Of a stretch of 64,000 bases of DNA, positions 57,736 through 64,000 are shown one piece after another. Numbering within the stretch: the first letter of the stretch is position 1; every line of letters begins with the position of its first letter. The notes below the pieces were generated by a model, which was not told the origin of the DNA, made no database searches, and worked only from the letters and a program-made list of their open reading frames with translations. Source of the stretch: LMUY01 sp964247705 (lineage in GTDB: Bacteria; Pseudomonadota; Alphaproteobacteria; Acetobacterales; Acetobacteraceae); assembly GCA_964247705.1 (NCBI GenBank), contig CAXTVQ010000003.1, positions 59,319 through 123,318 on the forward strand, given 5' to 3'. A program made the position numbers and the translations under genes.

Positions 57736-58620
57736 ATGGACTGGGACAAACTGCGGGTGTTCCACGCAGTGGCCGAGGCGGGGAGCTTCACCCATGCGGG
57801 GGACACGCTGAACCTCAGCCAGTCCGCGGTGAGCCGCCAGATCTCGGCGCTCGAGGAGAACCTTCAGGTCTCGCTGTTCCATCGCCACGCGCGCGGCCTG
57901 ATCCTGACCGAGCAGGGGGAAAGCCTGAACCGCACGGTGCGGGACGTGTTCGCCAAGCTCGCGATGACCGAGGCGCTGCTGACGGAGAGCAAGGAGCGGC
58001 CGACCGGGCGGTTGAAGGTCACGACCACGGTGGGGTTCGGGTCGCACTGGCTGGCGTCGCGGGTGGGCGGGTTCCTGGCGACCTACCCGGACGTGACGAT
58101 GACGCTGCTGCTCGACGACTCGGATCTGGACCTGGCGATGCGCGAGGCGGACGTCGCGATCCGCATGCACACGCCCAAGCAGCCGGACCTGGTGCAACGG
58201 CACCTCATGACGATCCGGTGGAAGATCGCGGCTTCCGCCGAATACCTGGCCAAGCACGGCACGCCGCAGCGGCCCGAGGAACTGGACGACCATCCGCTGA
58301 TACTGTTCGGGGATTACCGGCCGCCGGTGGCGGACATCAACTGGCTGGCGCAGGCGGGGCGTCGCGCCGGGTCACCACGGCGCGCGGTGCTGGAGGTGAA
58401 TTCCATGCACGCGATGGCGCAGGCGGTGCGCGCGGGGGTGGGGATCGCGGCGCTGCCGAACTGGATGGAGGAGGAGGCGGAGGGTCTGCACACCATCCTG
58501 CCGGACCTGAAGCCGCCCAAGGTGGACGTGTTCTTCGTCTATCCGGAGGAACTGCGGAACTCCAAGCGGGTGGCGGTTTTTCGGGATTTCCTGCTGGCGC
58601 AAATCCAGGGACTGCAATGA
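57736..58620 (+). CDS. LysR-family transcriptional regulator
   Basis: LTTR of 294 residues: N-terminal winged helix (LRVFHAVAEAGSFTHAGDTL, then SQSAVSRQISALE) and a periplasmic-binding-protein-like effector domain from about residue 90. ATG 57736 is chosen because AAAGGA sits just ahead; two earlier ATGs (57676, 57706) are in frame. The last gene product is coupled to the next small gene by ATGA. Its targets are not evident; location after trxB hints at redox control. Confidence 0.92.
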   Translation: MDWDKLRVFHAVAEAGSFTHAGDTLNLSQSAVSRQISALEENLQVSLFHRHARGLILTEQGESLNRTVRDVFAKLAMTEALLTESKERPTGRLKVTTTVGFGSHWLASRVGGFLATYPDVTMTLLLDDSDLDLAMREADVAIRMHTPKQPDLVQRHLMTIRWKIAASAEYLAKHGTPQRPEELDDHPLILFGDYRPPVADINWLAQAGRRAGSPRRAVLEVNSMHAMAQAVRAGVGIAALPNWMEEEAEGLHTILPDLKPPKVDVFFVYPEELRNSKRVAVFRDFLLAQIQGLQ

Positions 58621-59006
58621 GGGCAGTGCTTGCGGCCTTGCTGCTGGTCGTCGGGCTAGGGACCGCGCGGGCGCAATCCGCGCCGGATCCCGAGCATCCT
58701 GGAACGTTCCTGCTCACGATCTTCCTGCGTCATGACGAGACCAAGACGTTGGGCGAGATCAACGAGCACTTGCGCCAGGCGGGCTGGCACAAGGACTTTC
58801 CGCCGCCGGGTGTCGAGATCGTATCCTGGTACGTGATGATGGGCGTGGGCCAGGTCGTGACGCTGCGGGTGCCGGCGGCGAAATTGCGCGAGGTCAACCG
58901 GGTGATCGAGAACAGCGCTTGGGGTGGGTATCGGACCGAATTCTATCCGACCTACGACTATCGCCAGGCGTGGGAAGACCAGAAAGCGGCGATGGGCGCG
59001 AAATGA
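58617..59006 (+). CDS. Small secreted protein, function unknown
   Basis: A 129-residue protein with a signal peptide (MRAVLAALLLVVGLGTARAQ, cleavage after ARA). The mature part has alternating strands and helices (TFLLTIFLRHDETKTLGEIN; EVNRVIENSAWGGYRTEFYP) and no recognised domain. It is linked by ATGA overlaps to the LysR gene before it and to the quinone oxidoreductase after it, so the three are one translational unit. Confidence 0.75.
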   Translation: MRAVLAALLLVVGLGTARAQSAPDPEHPGTFLLTIFLRHDETKTLGEINEHLRQAGWHKDFPPPGVEIVSWYVMMGVGQVVTLRVPAAKLREVNRVIENSAWGGYRTEFYPTYDYRQAWEDQKAAMGAK

Positions 59007-59977
59007 AGGCGTGGTTGGTCGAGAGCATTACCGCCGAAGGGTCGATGCGGCTGGCGGATGTGGCGGATCCGGTGCCTGGGCCCGGGCAGTACGCTATCGC
59101 GGTCGAGGCGGCGGGGCTGAATTTCCTCGATGCGTTGATGCTGCGGGGGCTGTATCAGACCAAGCCGAAACTGCCGTTCACGCCGGGTGTCGAGGCGGTG
59201 GGGCGGATTGCCGCGGCGGGCGAGGGCTCGGCTTTGACGGTGGGCACGCGGGTATTTGCCAGCGGCCAGGGTGCCTATGCCGAGCGGATGATCGCGGACG
59301 CCAAGGCGGTCGAGCCTATCCCGGAGGATGTCCCGGCAGCCGAGGCGGTTTCACTGTTCGGAATCGTCTACGGAACGGCCTGGCACGCGCTGCACAACCG
59401 GGCGGCGCTGCAGCCGGGCGAGACGGTGCTGGTGCATGCGGCGGCCGGCGGCGTCGGGTCGGCGGCGGTGCAGTTGGCGGCGGCGCATGGCTGCCGGGTG
59501 CTGGCAACGGCGGGCGGGCCTGAGAAGGTGGCGCTGGCCCGCACGCTCGGGGCGGAGTTGGCGTTCGACTACACGGCCGAGGACTGGGTGGACGGCGTGC
59601 GGGCGGCGACCAAGGGCGGTGCGGACGTGATCTTCGACCCGGTCGGGGGTGAGGTGGGCGAGAAGAGCCTGCGCTGCCTGGCTTGGCACGGGCGCTACCT
59701 GGTGATCGGTTTTGCATCTGGGCCGATCCCGAGTCTGGCGGCCAACCGGTTCCTGTTGAAGGAAGCGTCGGCGGTGGGCGTGTTCTGGGGGGCTGCGGTT
59801 GCGGCGGACCCGGCGTTGCGCACGCGGGTGAATGCGGCGGTGCTGACGCTGTACCGCGAGGGCAAGGTGCCGCCGGTGGTGCGGGGGCGGTTTGCGCTGG
59901 CGGATGCGGAGGCGGCGTTGGCGTCGCTGGCGGGGCGCGCGAGTGTGGGGAAAGTGGTGTTGGATCTGGGTTTGTAG
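59003..59977 (+). CDS. NADPH:quinone oxidoreductase-like MDR protein
   Basis: Zinc-independent medium-chain dehydrogenase/reductase of 324 residues. GLNFLDALMLRGLYQTKPKL and PGVEAVGRI open the catalytic domain; VHAAAGGVGSAAVQLA binds NADPH; no zinc-ligand cysteines are present, typical of the quinone reductase branch. It reduces quinones or enoyl compounds. It ends the LysR-led group and is followed by a hairpin shared with the convergent DUF4337 gene. Confidence 0.9.
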   Translation: MKAWLVESITAEGSMRLADVADPVPGPGQYAIAVEAAGLNFLDALMLRGLYQTKPKLPFTPGVEAVGRIAAAGEGSALTVGTRVFASGQGAYAERMIADAKAVEPIPEDVPAAEAVSLFGIVYGTAWHALHNRAALQPGETVLVHAAAGGVGSAAVQLAAAHGCRVLATAGGPEKVALARTLGAELAFDYTAEDWVDGVRAATKGGADVIFDPVGGEVGEKSLRCLAWHGRYLVIGFASGPIPSLAANRFLLKEASAVGVFWGAAVAADPALRTRVNAAVLTLYREGKVPPVVRGRFALADAEAALASLAGRASVGKVVLDLGL

Positions 59978-60021
59978 AGGCCTCTTGGAGGTGCGTGTGT
60001 GGCACCCGTCCCCCCGCCCCC

Positions 60022-60038
60022 TCCCTCAAGGAGAGGGA
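60022..60038. terminator. Bidirectional stem-loop terminator
   Basis: TCCCTC (60022-60027) pairs with GAGGGA (60033-60038) around AAGGA in the 70-nt gap between convergent genes. On the minus strand it is preceded by TTCTTT; no long T-run follows on either strand. The core resembles the CTCCCTCTC/GAGAGGGAG hairpin at 38683-38709. Confidence 0.45.
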
Positions 60039-60047
60039 AAGAAGAGG

Positions 60048-60614
60048 TCAGACGATCCCTGCCACGACCAAACCGGCCAAGGCTGCCGCGAGCAGGCCGA
60101 TACCGGCGCCGATCCAGGTGATCGGCGCTAACCGGGTGACCACGGATACGCTGGCAAGCACGATGGCGATCTGCAGCACGCTGGTGACCAGTTCGAACAT
60201 CTCGTAGCGGTGCAAGGAAATGTCCCGCGCTTGTTGTTCGGCGGCGGCGCGGGCTTGGATCTGGTTGGCGCCGTTGCCGCGCTCGCTATCGTCGGTCAGG
60301 CGTTTGGCTTCGGCCGTGGCTTCGGCGGCAGCCTTCTGCGTCTCGGGCGTGGACGGGAGGACGGCCAACAGAGCGGCGGATTGGGACAGCACCAGCGCCC
60401 GGGTCTGCCTGGCCTGATAGAACGCGTATTCGTTGCTCGCGCCGATGTGGTGCGCGAGGTAAGCGTTTTGGGAACTGCGCTCGCCCATCTCACAGACGGC
60501 CAGGATTGCCGCGAGCACGCCGATGACCAGCGCCGCCCGCCTTGCATTCGTGTCCTCCGGGTTGTGGTGGAGGTGTTGGTGACGCTCAAGTGTCTCTTGG
60601 GCCAGGTCGCTCAT
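60048..60614 (-). CDS. DUF4337 membrane protein
   Basis: A 188-residue protein with one N-terminal membrane helix (AALVIGVLAAILAVCEM), a long cytosolic or periplasmic helical stretch with YLAHHIGASNEYAFYQARQTRA, and a C-terminal hydrophobic hairpin (about 140-188). This is the DUF4337 layout; the function is unknown. It starts 10 nt after the rsmI stop on the same strand. Confidence 0.85.
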   Translation of the reverse strand: MSDLAQETLERHQHLHHNPEDTNARRAALVIGVLAAILAVCEMGERSSQNAYLAHHIGASNEYAFYQARQTRALVLSQSAALLAVLPSTPETQKAAAEATAEAKRLTDDSERGNGANQIQARAAAEQQARDISLHRYEMFELVTSVLQIAIVLASVSVVTRLAPITWIGAGIGLLAAALAGLVVAGIV

Positions 60615-60624
60615 CCTACTACTC

Positions 60625-61554
60625 CTATCGCGGATCTTGGCTGAGTTCGAGGGCGCGGGCGTATACCACGCGACGCGGCAGGCCGGTGGACCCGGCTACC
60701 AGCGCGGCTGCATCTTTGACGCTTTCGGTCGCGAGCGCACGGCGGAGTTGGCCGTCCAGGTCCTCGGCGTCAGGCTGATCGGCTGGGGCCGGGCCGAGCA
60801 GCACCGTGATCTCCCCGCGCGGCGGCTGCGTCGCGTAATGAGCGGCGAGGGCGGCAAGGCCGTCCCGGCGCACTTCTTCGAAGCGCTTGGTCAGTTCGCG
60901 CGCGACGGCGGCCGGGCGGTCGCCGAACGCGGTGTGCAGGTCCGCCAGCATGTCGGCCAGGCGGTGCGGCGCTTCGTGCCAGATCAGCGTGGCGTCGAGC
61001 CCGGCACGCTCGGCGGCGCGCAGCCGGCCGAAGGCGGCCACCCGGCCGGCAGGGCGCGGCGGCGGGAAGCCAAGGAACAGGAAGGGTTGCGGGGGTAGGC
61101 CGCTGAGCACCAGCGCGGTGATGGCGGCATTCGGGCCGGGGACGGCGCCGACGCGCAAGCCCTCCGCCAGGGCGGCGCGCACCAGGCGGAAGCCCGGGTC
61201 GCTCACCAAGGGCGTGCCGGCGTCCGATACCAGGGCCAGGCGCTGGCCCCGCCCGATCTGCTGCAGCAAAGCGGGGATACGTGCGTCCTCGTTGTGTTCG
61301 TGCAGGGGCGCGGTGGCGACGGCGATGCCGTAGGCGGACAGCAGGTGCGCGGTGTGCCTTGTGTCCTCGCACAGCACCAGGTCGGCGCCGCTCAGGGCTT
61401 CGAGCGCGCGCGGGCTGATGTCGCGAAGGTTGCCGATCGGAGTGGAAACCAGCACAAGCTCCCCCCGTGCCGGGCTGGATTCGTGCTCCGATCCCGTTTC
61501 GGCCCCCGCTTGACTGCCCTCTTGACTGGACGTTGCACAGAGGTCGTTCACCAT
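60625..61554 (-). CDS. rsmI: 16S rRNA (cytidine(1402)-2'-O)-methyltransferase
   Basis: Methylates the 2'-O of C1402 in the ribosomal decoding site. LVLVSTPIGNLRDISPRALEAL is the tetrapyrrole-methylase-fold start; CEDTRHTAHLL, LVSDAGTPLVSDPGF and VPGPNAAITALVLSGLP follow. The first 40 residues are variable and polar. ATG 61554 is listed; it overlaps the divergent lipoprotein start in a CATG. The adjacency of rsmI to an LpoA-type lipoprotein is conserved in proteobacteria. Confidence 0.94.
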   Translation of the reverse strand: MVNDLCATSSQEGSQAGAETGSEHESSPARGELVLVSTPIGNLRDISPRALEALSGADLVLCEDTRHTAHLLSAYGIAVATAPLHEHNEDARIPALLQQIGRGQRLALVSDAGTPLVSDPGFRLVRAALAEGLRVGAVPGPNAAITALVLSGLPPQPFLFLGFPPPRPAGRVAAFGRLRAAERAGLDATLIWHEAPHRLADMLADLHTAFGDRPAAVARELTKRFEEVRRDGLAALAAHYATQPPRGEITVLLGPAPADQPDAEDLDGQLRRALATESVKDAAALVAGSTGLPRRVVYARALELSQDPR

Positions 61555-62755
61555 GGTCCGCGCACTCTCGTTCCTGATCGCATCCACGCTGCTGGCCGGC
61601 TGTGTTCAAGCTCCGGGCGGCCTCCCGGCGCGGGCGAACGCAGGTGCCGCCGCTGGAGCGTTCCCGGCGCCCGGCCCGGCCGCGCGCCGGATAGCGGTGT
61701 TGCTGCCGCTGACGGGGCCGAATGCCGGATTGGGCGGCGACCTGCTGCGCGCGGTGCAGCTTGCACTTGGCCAGGACGGCCCGCAACCGGATGTGAGGGA
61801 TACGATGGGCACGCCGACCGGAGCCACGACCGCGGCGCAGGCTGCGGTGGCCAATGGAGACGTGGTGATCGTGGGGCCGCTCACGGCACCGGAGACGGCG
61901 GCCGCCGCCGCCGCCGCACCCGGCATCCCGATCCTCGCCTTCACGTCGGACCGCAACCAGGGGCGGCCCGGCGTATGGCCGCTCGGGATCGAGCCGCAGC
62001 AGCAGGTCGCGCGGTTGGTTCAGGCGTTGTCGCGCCAGAACAAGACGCAGGTTGCGGCAGTGCTGCCCGGCAATGCGTTCGGCGATGCGCTGGCGGTGGG
62101 GCTGGTGGATGCGACCGCGCTGGTGGGGGATGCCACGCCGCAGATCCGGCGCTACCCGACGGGGCGCGTGACGGCGCTCGACACGGCGTTGAAGGATCTG
62201 TCCGATTTCGAGAACCGCTCGGCGCTTGGCGCTCCGGCTTCGGCCCCAGGCAGCGACCCGTTGGCGGACACGCCGCTCGCAACCACCGGCGCCACGCCGC
62301 CGCCGTTCGACTCGCTGCTGCTGGCCGAGAGCGGCCCGGCGTTGCAGGCGGTCGCGGCGTCGCTGCAGCGCTACGACATCAAGCCGCCCGCCGTGCAGGT
62401 GCTGGGGCCGGGCACCTGGGCGCGGGATGCGGCCAATCTCGGTGGGCTGACCGGGGCATGGTATGCAGCGCCGGACCCGGCGACGCGGGGCGCGTTCGAG
62501 CAGATCTTCACCGCGCGCTACGGCACGCCCCCGCCCGGCATCGCTTCCATCGCTTACGACGCCGCCCAGCTTGCCCGGGTTGCAGCCAACGATCCCGCCA
62601 ACCTCACCCAACCCGGCGGCTTCCGCGGAGCCGACGGGCCGCTGGCGCTGCGGCCGAATGGGCGGGTTGTGCGCGGCCTTGCCGTCTTCGCCGTCGGCGC
62701 CGGCGAGCCCCGGATCGTCGATCCCGTCCCGGCCAGCATCGCCGACGGTAGCTAG
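61553..62755 (+). CDS. LpoA-like penicillin-binding protein activator (lipoprotein)
   Basis: Lipoprotein of 400 residues. The signal peptide ends LLAGC (Cys17). The mature part is a periplasmic-binding-protein fold (RRIAVLLPLTGPNAGLGGDLLRA near residue 42; VIVGPLTAPETAAAA; SIAYDAAQLAR), as in the C-terminal domain of LpoA, which activates PBP1A. It lacks the N-terminal TPR part of E. coli LpoA. AGAGG lies 9 nt before ATG 61553. The PBP1A gene is not here; PBP1C at 6309-8459 is a different class. Confidence 0.85.
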   Translation: MVRALSFLIASTLLAGCVQAPGGLPARANAGAAAGAFPAPGPAARRIAVLLPLTGPNAGLGGDLLRAVQLALGQDGPQPDVRDTMGTPTGATTAAQAAVANGDVVIVGPLTAPETAAAAAAAPGIPILAFTSDRNQGRPGVWPLGIEPQQQVARLVQALSRQNKTQVAAVLPGNAFGDALAVGLVDATALVGDATPQIRRYPTGRVTALDTALKDLSDFENRSALGAPASAPGSDPLADTPLATTGATPPPFDSLLLAESGPALQAVAASLQRYDIKPPAVQVLGPGTWARDAANLGGLTGAWYAAPDPATRGAFEQIFTARYGTPPPGIASIAYDAAQLARVAANDPANLTQPGGFRGADGPLALRPNGRVVRGLAVFAVGAGEPRIVDPVPASIADGS

Positions 62756-62795
62756 GGTAGGCCCGGAGAAGGCTGGCCAGGCGGGCGCGGGCGCC

Positions 62796-64000
62796 GTGCT
62801 GGCGACAACGGCGCTCGCCGCCGTCCCACTGCTGACGGTGCTGGCGCTCGTGATAGCCGGGGATCTCTCGGTATGGCCGGCGCTGGCGGTGGCTGGGCTG
62901 GACGTGCTGGCGGCCGCCGGGTTTGCGCGGCTATGGGTGCGTGGCAAGCGGGCGATGGTGGCGGACGTCCGGCGCGCGGCGGATGGCGCGATCACGGGCG
63001 GGCCGGCGCCGCAAATAGGCGGCGAGTTGGGGCGGGCGCTGCGGCTGTTCCGCGACCGCTGGGACGTGCTGGCGAACCAGGTGCGCACGGAGGAGGCGAT
63101 CGTGGAGACGCTACCGGACCCGTTGATCGTGATCGGGCCGGACCGGGCGGTGCTGCGCGCCAATGCCGCCGCGCATGCTGCCTATGGCGCCGAGATATCC
63201 GCCGTGCTGCGCCATCCCGGTCTGCGAGGAGCGATCGACCGGGTGATCAGTTCAGGCGCGGCCCAGGCGGCAGACCTTTCGCTGCCGGTGCCGGTTACGC
63301 GCGAGGTGCACGCGACGGTGTTCCGCCTGAGCGGCGCGCGGGTGGCCGCCGTGCTGTCCGACCGCACGCGGGAGCGGGCGCTGGAGCGGATGCGGGCCGA
63401 TTTCGTGGCCAATGCCAGCCACGAGCTGCGCACGCCGCTGGCCAGCCTGATCGGGTTCATCGACACGCTGCGCGGCCCGGCGGCGGACGATCCACCGGCG
63501 CAGGCCCGCTTCCTGGCCATCATGGCCGAGCAGGCCATGCGGATGAACCGGCTGATCGACGACCTTCTCAGCCTCAGCCGGATCGAGCTGACGGAGCATC
63601 AGACGCCAACGGGGGCTGTGGCGCTGGACGAGCTGTTGCGCTTCACCGCGGCTTCGTTCGAGCCGCGCATCACCACGCGGGGGATCCATCTCGAGCTGAA
63701 TGTGGCGGACGGGCTGCCGGAGGTGCCGGGGGACGAGGACCAGATTGGGCAGGTGCTGCAGAACCTGCTGGACAATGCGGTGAAGTATGGAAGGGAGGGC
63801 GGCACGGTGCGGGTTGCGGCGGCGCGGGCGGCGCCGGGCGGGCGGTGGCCGGCGCGGCCGGGTGTGGTGGTTTCGGTGGCCGATGACGGGGCGGGTATCC
63901 CGCGCGAGCACCTGCCGCGGCTCACGGAGCGTTTCTACCGGGTGGACACCGGGCGGTCGCGCGCGGTGGGGGGCACGGGGCTGGGGCTTGCGATCGTGAA
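62796..64000 (+). CDS. phoR: PhoR-type sensor histidine kinase, 3' end outside window
   Basis: Membrane sensor kinase, cut by the window end after 401 codons. Two N-terminal membrane helices (about 1-45) precede a linker, a PAS-like domain (TLPDPLIVIGPDRAVLRAN) and the kinase core: H box RADFVANASHELRTPLASL, N box LLDNAVKYG, G1 VADDGAGIPREHL, then the start of G2 GGTGLGLAIV. The H-box sequence is that of PhoR (phosphate starvation). No ATG fits; GTG 62796 is the first possible start after the stop of the lipoprotein gene. PhoB/pst genes would be expected downstream but are not visible. Confidence 0.88.
   Translation, partial: MLATTALAAVPLLTVLALVIAGDLSVWPALAVAGLDVLAAAGFARLWVRGKRAMVADVRRAADGAITGGPAPQIGGELGRALRLFRDRWDVLANQVRTEEAIVETLPDPLIVIGPDRAVLRANAAAHAAYGAEISAVLRHPGLRGAIDRVISSGAAQAADLSLPVPVTREVHATVFRLSGARVAAVLSDRTRERALERMRADFVANASHELRTPLASLIGFIDTLRGPAADDPPAQARFLAIMAEQAMRMNRLIDDLLSLSRIELTEHQTPTGAVALDELLRFTAASFEPRITTRGIHLELNVADGLPEVPGDEDQIGQVLQNLLDNAVKYGREGGTVRVAAARAAPGGRWPARPGVVVSVADDGAGIPREHLPRLTERFYRVDTGRSRAVGGTGLGLAIV

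Noticed and set aside
60770..63163. 797-codon open frame on the minus strand
   Set aside because: Antisense to the lipoprotein and kinase genes, rich in Arg/Pro/Gly as shadow frames are in GC-rich DNA; no domain.
1..64000. tRNA, rRNA, CRISPR array, insertion sequence, prophage or known defence system
   Set aside because: No such sequence was recognised: no transposase or integrase gene, no regularly spaced repeats and no rRNA-like stretch. Short tRNAs cannot be fully excluded by eye.

Overview
The window reads as chromosomal DNA of a high-GC alphaproteobacterium, most likely in Acetobacteraceae (Rhodospirillales). The strongest pointer is a fused transaldolase/phosphoglucose isomerase inside a complete oxidative pentose-phosphate operon, an arrangement known from acetic acid bacteria. 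The very high GC, frequent GTG/TTG starts and many 1-4 nt gene overlaps agree with this. No rRNA, tRNA, CRISPR, insertion sequence or prophage gene was recognised. Genes are packed tightly and no gap between genes exceeds 300 bases.

Layout. 2-2600: metallo-beta-lactamase-fold hydrolase (cut by the window edge), a lipoprotein and an M20 amidohydrolase. 2696-6287: paaABCDE, the phenylacetyl-CoA epoxidase operon, behind a palindromic promoter. 6309-9383: PBP1C and a divergent amidohydrolase. 9368-14525 (all minus): gap-pgk, a small ORF, a Nudix hydrolase, a small secreted protein, lrgA-lrgB and a DUF2161 protein. 14759-16824: a 49-53 residue membrane peptide, a CoxE-like von Willebrand protein, another small membrane protein and an unknown protein. 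16909-16989: an inverted pair of REP-like palindromes. 16988-20780: CaiB/BaiF CoA-transferase divergent from an aldehyde dehydrogenase, which is followed by an HtrA-like protein lacking all three catalytic residues. 20833-26601: a family 5 uracil-DNA glycosylase and NYN protein facing folK-rpoZ-rsh-acpS-methyltransferase. 26787-30465: lepB-rnc-era-recO, a tiny ORF and a DoxX-like protein. 30563-38674: parC, an NmrA-like reductase, secreted hydrolase plus acyl-CoA ligase, an acyltransferase and CinA. 38724-43283: SDR, SH3 lipoprotein, trans-aconitate methyltransferase, an FAD oxidoreductase and a divergent YhiN-type flavoprotein. 43505-54629: tkt, tal-pgi, gnd, zwf, two HAD phosphatase paralogues, pgl, rpiA, gntK. 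54631-59977: DUF3455 protein, PaaX-family regulator, Lrp regulator, trxB, LysR regulator, small secreted protein, quinone oxidoreductase. 60048-64000: DUF4337 protein, rsmI, an LpoA-like lipoprotein and the start of a PhoR-type kinase.

How it works together. The 43505-54629 operon can carry glucose-6-phosphate and gluconate through the oxidative and non-oxidative pentose-phosphate pathway, and gap-pgk supplies lower glycolysis. The paa operon opens phenylacetate degradation, but the ligase and later steps are not in the window. The PaaX-family gene about 50 kb away is a possible regulator only. Much of the rest is housekeeping: stringent response, signal peptidase, ribosome maturation, DNA repair and cell-wall synthesis.

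Most worth a second look: the catalytically dead HtrA-like protein, the tandem HAD phosphatases in the pentose-phosphate operon, the small membrane peptide with operator-like repeats next to gap, the perfect 16-bp palindrome between the NYN gene and folK, and the REP-like doublet. I did not find a clearly new multi-gene defence or secretion system.
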